Source: Pisolithus tinctorius (Eukaryota; Basidiomycota; Agaricomycetes; Boletales; Pisolithaceae). Taken from it: a stretch of 64,000 bases of DNA. The position numbers were made by a program, and so were the translations under genes. The notes below the pieces were generated by a model. That model had not been told where the DNA came from, made no database searches, and saw only the letters and a list, made by a program, of their open reading frames with translations. This document shows positions 46,620-56,152 of this stretch, in pieces; within the stretch, counting starts at the first letter, position 1, and every line of letters begins with the position of its first letter. The stretch is taken from positions 1,302,001-1,366,000 of the forward strand of contig JANFAH010000014.1 of the NCBI GenBank assembly GCA_024663395.1, read 5' to 3'.

Positions 46620-47465
46620 AGGTTTGTAGTAGGGAGGAGCAAGGCTCTGCATGAGGGAAAACAAATGACTACAACCTGCAACAGTCCCATATGAGGCAGG
46701 CATATTCTTTGTCAAGCTTGGCATACCTGTAGTGAGGAGTAAGGCTGTCTGCATGAGGGAAAATGAGTGACCACAACTTACAATGGTCTTGTACAAGGTG
46801 GGTATATTCTTCATCAAACTTCAGATACCTGTAGTGGGGAGTAAGGCTGTCTGCAAGAGAGAAAATGAATGACCACAACTCATGATGGTCCCATGCGAGG
46901 CGAGCATATTCTTCATCAAGCTTTGCATACCTGTAGTGGGGAGTTAGGCTGTCTGCATGAGGGAAAATGAATGACTGCAATGTATGATGGGCATATTCTT
47001 CATCAAGCTTTGTATACCTGTAGAGGGGAGTAAGGCTGTCTGTGCAAGGAAAAACAAATGACCACAACTCACAATGGTCCCATATGAGGCAAGCATATTC
47101 TTCATCAAGCTTTGCATACCTGCAGTTTGGGAGTAAGGCCATCTGCATGAGGGGAAATGAATGATCAGGCTTCAGATACCTGTAGTGGGGAGTAAGGCTG
47201 TCTGTGTGAGGGAAAACAAACAACTGCAACACACCTGTATGACATGAAGCAAATGATCAAGCATTGAATACCTGCAGTAGGGAGTAAGGTTGTCTGTGCA
47301 AGGGCAAATGAAATGACTGCAACACACCTGTATGAGGTGAGTGCACTCTTTGTCAAGTTTTGCATACCTGTAGTGGGGAGCAAGGCTGTCTGTGTGAGGG
47401 AAAATGAATGACTGCAGCTTGCAATGGTCCTGTATGAGGTAAGCATATTCTTTGTCAAGCTTCAC
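46620..47465. repeat. 102-bp coding-like tandem repeat, ~9 units
   Basis: The word ATACCTG(T/C)AG recurs at 46723, 46825, 46927, 47014, 47116, 47176, 47269 and 47364. Full units are 102 bp; shorter ones (60, 87, 93, 95 bp) carry internal deletions. On the minus strand 47232-46669 is open for 187 codons, and each full unit reads as 34 residues: RYAKLDEEYA.LI.DH.ELWSF then IFPHADSLTPHY. Single diverged units also lie near 48050-48150 and 49140-49200. The open frame kept across full-length units suggests these were once duplicated coding sequence. Confidence 0.85.
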
Positions 47466-47475
47466 ACCCAGGGAA

Positions 47476-48247
47476 TTGTTACCGAGACTGATCTGGAGGA
47501 CTCCAGGAGGGAAGACCTCCTACCACTGAGCCTGAACATATTGAACCTTCTTCACCAGCATCCTGTCCCAGGTGATATTGGATTTCAAGTATATGGAAAG
47601 CAAACAAAACTGACATGTTTTTGATATTGGTGGCAACATCGATGATTTCTTTCAGATGAGGCACATCAAGTGCAACATTTTTGCTGGATATACCAGTGTA
47701 GTGGAAGGTGTTAATGATCATCTGAGTAGCTGATTCACCAATAGATCATACAACAGGGGATTGGTTGAACTTTACCTCAATCTCATCCAGCACCCACTCA
47801 AATGGTTCATGGTTGAGGTGGAACTCTTCCAACAAGTGGCAGGCAGCAGTTGTGGCTCATACCTGCATGCAGAAAGTGTTTGGCTGTGCCTCCCCACCAA
47901 GTTCATCATCACCCAGCACAGCCAGAAGCCTCTCTGCGAGTTGGTGGACTGCATGGACAACAATGCTAGTTCAAGGTCACTAGGCTTGTGGTGGTCAATC
48001 AGGAAGATCTGAATGGCATTCTAGATGACATGAGCAAGTTGACAGACATATAGTGGGGAATAAGGCTGTCTGTGCAGGGGAAATGAATGACCACAACTCA
48101 CAATGATCTTGTGCAAAGCGAGCATATTCTTCATGAGGCTTCATTTCCAACTCCAGGGGGCTCTCATTGATACTGATCTACAAAACTCTGGAAAGGCGGA
48201 TGGAAGCAAATCTAGTATTGATGAAATGGATGTAGAGCCATAACTCA
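47476..48247. other. No confident gene
   Basis: Plus-strand frames 47761-48012 and 47765-47983 overlap minus-strand 47963-47772, and none has a motif I know. One isolated unit of the 102-bp repeat lies near 48045-48150. Confidence 0.4.
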
Positions 48248-48635
48248 TTTACCAAATGGTGGGTGACACAAACATGAACATCTTCATCTTTGATGACAAG
48301 GTATGTATGTGCTCCATCAAGGAGTACCCCTGTGAAGATGATGCAGATGTGATTTTGGCTGATACATCTTTGATGCCAATGGGGATAGGTGGGGGTGTGG
48401 AGGAAGTCACAGAGGTGGGTACTACCCCAGCCAAAAGTTGCTTACCAAACAGTGAGTGACATGAATGTGAACATCTTCATCTTTGATGATGAGGTGTGTA
48501 CATGCTCCATTGAGGAGTACCCCTGCAAAAACAATGCAGATACAATTTTGGCTGATGCATCTTCAATGCCAACAGGGATAGGTGGTGGTGCAGAGGAAGT
48601 CACAGAGGCAGGTTTAACAGTGGTATCAATAAGAC
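48248..48635. repeat. 194-bp tandem duplication
   Basis: Two head-to-tail units start TTACCAAA at 48248 and 48442. They share AACATCTTCATCTTTGATGA, TGCTCCAT..AGGAGTACCCCTG and GAGGAAGTCACAGAGG. In the plus frame the first unit reads NIFIFDDKVCMCSIKEYPCE. Differences are mostly CpG-type. No family is recognised. Confidence 0.8.
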
Positions 48636-49494
48636 CTTCTCAACTGGTTGCAACATGGAAAAAGAACTGCTGCAGGGTCAGTCCGTGCAGGTCCCCATGA
48701 ATCCCCTAGCCTCCAGACCAAAGGTGCCCTTGGTAAGGTGAGGTAATGTCTGGTGGTGGAAGGTGGACATCTGTGAGACATTGATATACACATTCACGAG
48801 CAAGGTTTTTGCATTCAACTGTACCTCACAAAGTTGCATCTCACTGACTAAGCCCAGCGCATATTTTGATTTGTGGGCATTGCAGAGTTGACAATCATGA
48901 GAAATAATGTAGGCACACCATGTGTGATCCCCAGATATAGTATGCAAGGAAGGTGAAATAAATGAGATGGATAATATTGGGGCATGGAGATAGGGGGATG
49001 CATGTGACTGAGTTGACAATAATGGGGAGCAGCACAAGAATGAGAGTGGGCAGGGAAGTCAATGAGATAGACTCACACACACCCCATAGTTTGTTGAGAA
49101 GTGGGGAGCAACCTATCTGAAGGGGGAAAAGAAAAAGAAAGTTGACTCGTGACAGTGCTGTATGAGGTGAGTGTGTTCTTCGTCAAGCCTCACTTGCAAC
49201 TCCAGGGGAGCCATCATCAGACTGGAGCTGGCCAAGGATGACATAACATCACAGGAGTATCCATACACTGCTGACAGCTTCAAAGTTTGTGAGGGATGGG
49301 ATGAATAGTGCATGCAATGTGCCACTCATGAACTGATACAATGCTACAAATACATGTACTAGGCATGACTAGTCCTCACTCCTCATGAGAACAACATCTC
49401 TGGTTTCAAGACATGGTGTGTCCTTGCCACCTGTCAAGTCAATCACTCTAGCTTTGGGAATCAGTGGAACAAGGTTAACCATTGGCTCAAGTGG
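48636..49494. other. Weakly coding remnants
   Basis: Minus-strand frames 49037-48678 and 49325-49113 are open but carry no named motif. The second ends in one unit related to the 102-bp repeat (RLDEEHTHLIQH). They may be 3' exons of the upstream nuclease gene or of a lost gene from which the 102-bp array expanded. Confidence 0.35.
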
Positions 49495-51100
49495 TCAAAT
49501 ACCAGCATCCTCATCCACCAATTCCATGCAAGATGGCTGGGACAATAGAGTGACAGTGCCTTGCACCAAGTCAGGCCTCAAGTATTCCAACATGACTGTG
49601 GGGACCTCCACTTCATAGAATGGGTTACCATTACTGACCTCACCCAGTGGTGACATATGCACAACAGCTGACAGATCCACCTCCACTGGAAATGGAAGGA
49701 ACCAGCTTGGCACAGAAAGCCTGTACATAGGCAGTGACTTGTGGAAATAGCTGTTGACCTGAATGCCATGTTGCAGTCCCTCACCATCAATGTTGCCTGG
49801 CAGCTGCATATGGTGGATGATGAGATGGGATGGGTATATTTGGCATAATCACGAAACTCACCTGTAGAAGGGCATGCATGGCTGCACCAGCACAATCATC
49901 CATCAATGCAGACTGGACAGTATCCAGTGGCCAGCCAAGGCACTGCGAGCAGAATGCTGCCATGGCAGTGAGATTAGGCTGATGAGACATCACACAGGTA
50001 ATGGGGGAATGTACACCATCTGACCATGAGGTAAGGGGTGACAGATACATTGCCAGGATGGCAGGGTCAGGGAACTCGAAGTGTTCCTCCTTGATGACAC
50101 AAGCAAGCTTGTGGTACCTACATCCCAGGAAGTGCTGAGGATCTGTTCTTAGTACCTCACAGATATTGTTGCACCACTTAGTGATGAATTCCATGAACTC
50201 AACGAACTGGAGTGAGATGGCAGCTTCAAGGAGGGTCCTTCCAAAGCCATAATCTACCAACTGATGGGCAACATCTGTGTTGCACCAGCAGCAACCTGTC
50301 TGTAAATCACACAGAACTGAGTAACACATTTGGGGTACCAGATACAGTACTTACATCACTATCTGCACTGCTCATCAGCATGATCAGAAGGAGATCACCC
50401 CATTCCAGGCCAGCACTATTTTCTATGGCTTCTGCCAAGTAGACTTCCACATCCTCATCCCCATGGATGCTATCATTTATGGCAAGTCAGACAGTTGCAC
50501 TGGCCATGTTTCTATTTGTGAACAGACTCACCTGTGGAGAACACAGGTTGCACCAAACAGTAGCACATCATCATAAGGGGTCACCACAGCATCAATAAAC
50601 CCACATGACTGAAGGCAGCTGAGCTCTGCCTCTGCCTCTCCTGGAGCCTGGTGAGCTGCATTAGCATTGAGCGAGATCCACAGTGAGTGACCTACCACAT
50701 GCCAGTCAAAGCCAAACACTGTCAGAAGTTCTTGAAAGCACTGCACAAGGAGCAATGGAGGAGACCAGCCCAGGATGTCTTTTCCCCTCTTGATTTGAGG
50801 GCAGTCTGGTCCATTGAAAACAAAGTAGGGGTGGAGGAGCATCTGAGAGATGGTGGAGAGGCGATGGAAGATGGTTGGCATTTCGTGTGATTGACCTGTA
50901 CCAGCTTGATGCCATGAGAATACATTAAGGAGTGAGAACATCCAAGCACTAGTGTCATTTGTCAGGGATGAGATTGACCAAGCATGGCAGGCCACTAACC
51001 TGGCATTAAACCCCACAGCAAGCAAACCTGCCTTGTCACCAGAGAGGTCAGAGTGCTCAGCAGTGAACTCACTGAGTGTGCAGGGTCTTCCTGCAGGCAT
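49495..51100 (-). pseudogene. XPG/FEN1-like structure-specific nuclease
   Basis: XPG-family nucleases cut branched DNA. On the minus strand an XPG-I-type core is visible: LHPYFVFNGPDCPQIKRGKD, FQELLTVFGFDWH, APGEAEAELSCLQSCGF and IDAVVTPYDDVLLFGATCVL. The family acidic cluster (EAEAE) is present; the DxD after VVT reads PYDD. Exon 2 has EDVEVYLAEAIENSAGLEWG and LLLIMLMSSADSD, ending at a GTAAGT donor. The next exon resumes TGCCWCNTDVAHQLVDYGFG (HhH-like turn), VLRTDPQHFLG, and AMYLSPLTSWSDG. A GTGAGT..CAG intron leads to a C-terminal frame ending with VDEDAGI near 49495. The Mg-binding N-terminal start (MGxxGLW) is not found. Many Arg codons are lost. Confidence 0.75.
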
Positions 51101-52143
51101 AAGAAGCTAATTATGAACAGTGCATCAATGTGCCAGAAGGGAAGAGAGCCATCAAGTACTGACTGGCCACAGTTCACAGTCTCTCATGATGCTCTGAGCA
51201 TGGTGACTCATCCAGAGGAAGTCAAGCAAGGGAGTGACAAAAAAAGAGCTGGCTGATGTAGCCAGTGCCCAGCTGACAAAGACTGGGCTGACCACTCATT
51301 GATGTAAGGCATCATGGTGGATGAAGTCATGAATGGGAGATCGGTTTTGAGAGCTTATTAGCACCAAGCAGATGATGGGAGTGGCAATAGCAACATGTCA
51401 GCTGGGTGAAATGCTCAGATCAGCACTGGCAGGTACTCACCAATAATAATCATTCAACAGCCATGGATGGCAGCAAGAGCTTGAAGAGCATCAGGTGACA
51501 AAGAGGGAACAAAGGGAGGAGGCAAGGGTTCTTGCCAGCATGCACAGAGCTGCGATACACCACCTGAACCTGCCCTAAGCAATGATGTTAGTGCTGTGAT
51601 GTCCTTGAGGCCACAAACCAGTTTGAACTGCAAAGTGCTGGATGCAATTGTAAAGTGCTGCAAAGTCACTTTGCAACAGGAAATGTACACTGATTTTTGC
51701 GACCACACTGGCTGGATTTGCAAGGTTGAACCAATAAAATTGGTGAGCTATTTGACAGGGCAAGACCCTTGAAGCTTGAAGTTGCCCACTTGCCAACTCA
51801 GGTTCTGTGTGACACCACAAGTCATTACAGTATTACATACAGTACAGTACTAGCAGGGTAGGGAGTTTCATACATGATATGTCCAGCCAATTCACACTGT
51901 TACACAGGCACCAGCTAGGGTTACACAGTTACACTGTACTGTACATATACTATGCAGAACGAGTGCAGTCAATTTGTGGTGACCAGTATTCTGTCACTTA
52001 GATGGTGGCCCACCCATGATAAACTGCTTGATACCAATAATAGGCCAGGCTCAACACATCATATTATGTCAGTTTATTAGTATGTATATTAGATGCAGCT
52101 TGGTACAAACCAATTTAGCTCATGGGCCTATCATGGCATTCTG
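51101..52143. other. No confident gene
   Basis: Minus-strand frames 51723-51454 and 51820-51575 overlap and have no motif. The 5' end of the XPG-like gene should lie near 51200 but is not recognisable. A stretch near 51850 has several TACAGT/ACACTGT words. Confidence 0.4.
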
Positions 52144-52289
52144 TCACACATGCCAAGTCAACCACTGAGCTCGAGCACTTGATGCAGCACAGCAAGTCAT
52201 GGGGGATGCCATAGCTGCCCCCCACCAACTTCTGAGGTTGCCTGACACGCATTCACATTCCAAGAATCATCAGCAAATGCACCCAAATC

Positions 52290-52510
52290 CAGCAGTGCCT
52301 AGCAAAGCCTGGCAGAACCTGGTGCGACTTGCATGCCCTTGCAAGCCCTCACTAGGCCTAGGAAGACCTAGTAAGAGCAACTGAAATGGGTGGATGAGCT
52401 TGCTGAGTGCTGCTAGATTTGAGGGTAGCTTACAAGGCCTAGCAAGGGATGAAGGTAGCTTGTCAGGTCTAGCTAGATGGCAAGGATGGTGTGCTAGGTA
52501 TAGCTGGACA
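52290..52510. repeat. Subterminal CTAGCAA/CCTAG-type repeats (candidate Plavaka end)
   Basis: Just beyond the 3' end of the Plavaka transposase gene, short words related to GCCTAGCAAG and CCTAGTAAG recur in both orientations (CCTAGCAAAG, GGCCTAGG, GACCTAG, GGCCTAGCAAGG, GTCTAGCTAG). CACTA-superfamily elements, to which Plavaka is related, carry such subterminal transposase-binding repeats. The exact terminus and target duplication could not be fixed, and the other end is outside the window. Confidence 0.4.
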
Positions 52511-52568
52511 ATGAGTACAGCTTGCCACTCTATGCTAGCTTTAAACTATGCTGAAGATCAGATTCAGT

Positions 52569-54018
52569 CTAGTCCATGTTCTCTGGGTTCTCCCCATCCT
52601 CAAGTCCTCCCAATGCATCTTCATCATCTGAACCACTGGCACTGTCTTCATCCTCATCCTCAACAGTCTCTTCCAAGCCACCGTATCCATACTCATCCAC
52701 CTCATCAACCAGGGTATCAGGAATCAAGCACCTGGTGTGCTCTTCATGCATAGAACCTTCAGACGATGCAGAGTCATCTTCACTGTCATTCCCATCAGCT
52801 TCTTCAGCACCAATTGATTCATCCATCAGCTTGTCCATGTCAGAGTCTTCTGTATTTTGTACTATCTCACCCTTGCATTCCAGAGTAAGTGGTTTTCTGT
52901 CAAGTTTGTTGCAGTCATTGAGGAGGCAAGATGTAGCTTCACGAGCTGTCTTGTGCCCCACTGCACTGCCCTGGAAGCACATGAACATATCATGGTCAAC
53001 AAAACTTCAAGATCCCATTAGAAAGTAATGTATTAAGTAATTGTTAGAGACTTACATGTTAACATAATACCAATCCCAATCTTCATTGTTCTTGGACTTG
53101 TGGTGAGCAATTGAGGGTGGCAAAAGACTGGTTGTGCGACCCCAGTGGAAGGCAGGTATGATGTGAACACCACATATGACATCATTTGGGTCAACAAATC
53201 CAAATGCATTGGTAAGATCATCATGGGGGTAATAACTGATGCAGGGAAGACAGTGCACAGTCCAGCCACTCTTGAAATGTCAGTCACATGCAAACCATTG
53301 CACCCATAGCATGTCAACGCATTTGAGCAAACAATCACTCAGTTCAGGTCCATCATACTGAACCTCAATGTGGAAGATGCTGATGACATGGGCATACCAG
53401 TATGGGTGTGGGTTCTCATCACTTTCATGAGAGAGGACCATGATGTGTGGATGCATGCACAGGTTGATGGAATCCTGTGTATGGCAGAGATCGTATGTTG
53501 TGTAGTTAACATGCAGTACTTTGTGCTGATAAAGGCAGCTTTTGATGATTAGGAGCGCATTGCGTTGAGTTTGCATAAACACTTGTTCCTTGTTGTCTGG
53601 TGTTTCACTGCCCAGCAAGCAGGCTAAGATGTGGTCTTTCAAGTCATGTAGGAAGTCCTAATATGTATGATATATGAGTTTACCTGCCACAGAAGCACTG
53701 TGGGATGGCACTCACCTTTACAGCTAGGTCATTCTTGTTCATGGATAGGAATGCCATGATGTCACAGTAATATTTTCTGCTCTGGGTAATTTGATAGCAA
53801 GCCTCTGGTGGACAGGCTGGAAGCAATTCATGTGCAGGCTTGTGCATCTTGTGTAAAAGCCTTTCATGTTGCTGGTGCTTGGCAATTCCATGTGCAAAAG
53901 CAATCTTGTTTGTTCTTGAATAAAGCCATTTGACACAGTGATGCTCTAGTTCACCCTACCATTATTATAAGCATGAGAACAAACAGAAATTGCATATGAC
54001 CTACCACTTGTGTAGAGT
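52569..54018 (-). pseudogene. Plavaka transposase, C-terminal part
   Basis: Continues the gene from 60641 across the intact Gypsy insertion. Exons on the minus strand: YSTQV, an intron ending ATGGTAG, then GELEHHCVKWLYSRTNK, RLLHKMHKPAHELLPACPPE and IMAFLSMNKNDLAVK. After a GTGAGT..TAG intron come LKDHILACLLGSE, LHVNYTTYDLCHTQDSIN, HPYWYAHVISIFHIEVQY, NAFGFVDPNDVICGVHIIPA and DWDWYYVNM. A final exon has MFMCFQGSAVGHKTAREATS and a long acidic tail to the stop at 52569. These blocks are the conserved C-terminal half of Plavaka transposases of Agaricomycetes. Many Arg codons read Cys, His or Trp, matching CpG decay. Confidence 0.8.
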
Positions 54019-54023
54019 AATTG

Positions 54024-54772
54024 TGTCATGACCATGACACCAGCGTAAGCCCCTAATACCTACTCCGCCCTCCTCCGACATGTTCCCACACTTCTCCGCC
54101 CTCCTCCGACGTGTTCCCACACTCCTCCGACCCTCCCGACACATCTCCACACCTCTCCAAGGTCCCCTGTCCACGTTCTGACCAACTCCGCTCAACTCCG
54201 CCCTAAGGTTGGTCACGTGGGCTGTCGGACTTGCAGCCCTGCATTCTAGATAGGGTTCCACCCTCGTGTCGGTTTTCTCCATTCTTCCGCTTCTTCGGTA
54301 TTTACCCTCTCTTCCTCGTTGTAGTAGTTTCCTTGTCTCAGTTAAGGTCCCCGTCGTCCCTACTCTCTATCCCTTGTGTCAGAAGGACTCTAACCCACTA
54401 TACACTTATTGGTTTACATTCCGTACTACACCGCCCTTGACCTACATCGTATATAAGGCCACATAGTACTCCGATGTAATCAGTACGAATATCGAATAAA
54501 GTCCCCACCTTCAACTCCCTCTCAGTCCCCTCCGGAGTTTCGTCTCCACTTCCTCTGAGTCTGCTCCACCTCTGAAATATGAGGGCTGAGCTCGCGCAAG
54601 GGGGCAGCGCACTAGCTGAACCCAACGCCCTCTCATCCGACCTCTGACCTCTGACCTCCGACTCTGACTCCAACCTCAGCCTCCAAGACTTTCCTTCATA
54701 CCCCTCCACTCACTCCCAACCCGCTCCAACTCCGCCCTAAGAAGGAGCCAGGGGTGTTGTCTGACTTTGACA
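54024..54772 (+). repeat. 5' LTR of intact chromovirus
   Basis: 749 bp, TGTCATGACC...TTTGACA. The first ~120 bp hold clustered CTCCGAC/CTCCGCC words. The TATA box is at 54450-54456. The segment TGAAATATGAGGGCTGAGCTC is shared with family-B LTRs, so the two families are related. Compared with the 3' LTR it has lost CpG at five of the eight differing sites. Confidence 0.97.
54450..54492 (+). promoter_or_regulatory. LTR core promoter and predicted transcript start
   Basis: TATATAA lies at 54450-54456. An A in TCAGTACG lies 32 bp downstream (54482), a suitable RNA polymerase II start. The sequence from there, AGTACGAATAT (54482-54492), is conserved at the same distance from TATA in the family-B LTRs. 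The same motif occurs in the 3' LTR at 60345-60355. Confidence 0.65.
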
Positions 54773-54786
54773 GTATATTCATACTT
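54773..54786 (+). promoter_or_regulatory. Putative self-priming primer-binding site
   Basis: The bases directly after the 5' LTR do not begin TGG as a tRNA 3'-end site would. Instead ATATTCATACT (54775-54785) is complementary to AGTACGAATAT at the predicted transcript start in 10 of 11 positions. It is complementary to the family-B version AGTATGAATAT in 11 of 11. This is the arrangement of Tf1-type elements, whose own RNA 5' end primes reverse transcription. Confidence 0.6.
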
Positions 54787-54827
54787 TCACTTGTACGAGC
54801 TCTCTCACTTCCCCTACCACATCTGTT

Positions 54828-56117
54828 ATGCCTCCCATGACATGTCTCCGACAACGGGATGCTACCGAGGCCCTTGCTACAGCCTTGGCAAACCCCCGAC
54901 GTCTCCCTTCGGTTGTTGAGCCCTTCCGGAGCTTCTCCTCCAGGGGGCGCTCCAACTCCGACCCTGCTCCAGACAGCGCCTCACGCGCTGCACCCTCCAT
55001 CCGTCAGCAGTCCGCCCTCTGCTCTCCGCCACCTCCTATCGTCATTCACCCTGGCGGAGATGGACCAGGCGACCCCAACAATGACCCTGACGATCCTGAC
55101 TACCATCCTGGTAATGGGCCTGATGATGAGGATGATCCCGACAACCTCGGGGATCCCCTTAATGACCCAGTCCTTGCCCTGACCCGGGCCATCCATGCCC
55201 TAGCCCGCTCCAACCAGCGCTCCGGAGACTCCGCTCCGCGAACCAAGGTCTGCGAGCCGGACACCTTTGATGGGTCCGACCCTAAAAAACTCCGTGAGTT
55301 CCTGGTCCAATGTGAGCTCAATTTCCAGGACCGCCCTCGGGCATTCCGCTCCGACCGAGCCAAGGTCACATATGCGCAGTCCTACCTTAAGGGCATGGCA
55401 TTGGCCTGGTTCGAACCAGACCTTCTCAATCCGGATGATTACCTTAATCGTCCACTGTGGATGGATGACCACTGCAAGTTCCTCCGTGAGCTCACTACCA
55501 ATTTCGGCCCTCATGATGCTGCTGCCGATGCCGTCCAGCATCTGGAAAATCTTACCATGAAGGACTCTTCACGCATTGCGAAGTACTTGGTGGAGTTCAA
55601 CCGCTGGGCTTCTCAGGTAAAGGACTATGGCGAAGGCGCACTCCGCCACTGCTTCTACTCGGGTCTCCCTGACCGCATCAAGGATGAAGTGTCCCGTGTC
55701 GGCAAGCCCGCTACTCTTCATGCACTCCGCGAGTTGGCCCAGACAGTAGATGCACGCTACTGGGAGCGCAGGTCAGAAGTCTCCCACTCCGCCAAGCCTC
55801 CTCCTGCCGAAAGAACTCCGCTCTGCACCTCCGACTCAAAGCCGAAACCCTCCGCATCATCCTCCGCCCCTAAGTCCGACTCTAAAAAGGCCGAAGCGCC
55901 AAAGTCCGACATCAACCATCTCCTCGGAAAAGATGGCAAGCTCACAGCAGCTGAGCGGCTCCGCCGCCTTACTGGTGGGCTGTGCCTCTTCTGTGGTGAA
56001 CCTGGTCACTCTGCCAAGGACTGCCCAAAGTCGACTTCCCGCGCTGCCAAGGCCCGTGCTGCTAAAGCTGCCACTCCGACCGCTCTGCCTGCGGAGAGGT
56101 CAGAGTCAAAAAATTAA
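54828..56117 (+). CDS. gag: Gag of intact chromovirus
   Basis: A 429-residue protein begins at the first ATG after the LTR (54828). The N-terminal ~100 residues are basic and Ser/Pro-rich, then comes an acidic run (GDPNNDPDDPDYHPG). A capsid-like region follows (~140-300: KVCEPDTFDGSDPKKLREFL, AKVTYAQSYLKGMALAWFEP, MKDSSRIAKYLVEFNRWASQ). A Lys/Ser-rich linker leads to one zinc knuckle, CLFCGEPGHSAKDC (CX2CX4HX4C, ~390-403), for RNA binding. The TAA at 56115-56117 lies immediately after a slippery A-run. The product should assemble the virus-like particle. Confidence 0.96.
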   Translation: MPPMTCLRQRDATEALATALANPRRLPSVVEPFRSFSSRGRSNSDPAPDSASRAAPSIRQQSALCSPPPPIVIHPGGDGPGDPNNDPDDPDYHPGNGPDDEDDPDNLGDPLNDPVLALTRAIHALARSNQRSGDSAPRTKVCEPDTFDGSDPKKLREFLVQCELNFQDRPRAFRSDRAKVTYAQSYLKGMALAWFEPDLLNPDDYLNRPLWMDDHCKFLRELTTNFGPHDAAADAVQHLENLTMKDSSRIAKYLVEFNRWASQVKDYGEGALRHCFYSGLPDRIKDEVSRVGKPATLHALRELAQTVDARYWERRSEVSHSAKPPPAERTPLCTSDSKPKPSASSSAPKSDSKKAEAPKSDINHLLGKDGKLTAAERLRRLTGGLCLFCGEPGHSAKDCPKSTSRAAKARAAKAATPTALPAERSESKN

Positions 56118-56152
56118 CCCGCTCCTCCAGGGAGCCTGTACGTCCTGGAGGA
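56108..56152 (+). promoter_or_regulatory. -1 programmed frameshift signal between gag and pol
   Basis: The heptamer A AAA AAT (56108-56114) is in register with gag codons (tcA AAA AAT) and directly precedes the gag stop. After an 8-nt spacer, TCCTCCAGG (56123-56131) pairs perfectly with CCTGGAGGA (56144-56152) around a 12-nt loop. Slippage by one base backwards enters the pol frame, which is open from here to 59842. Confidence 0.85.

Noticed and set aside
46620..47465. CRISPR array
   Set aside because: Units vary in length, there are no unique spacers, and the genome is eukaryotic.
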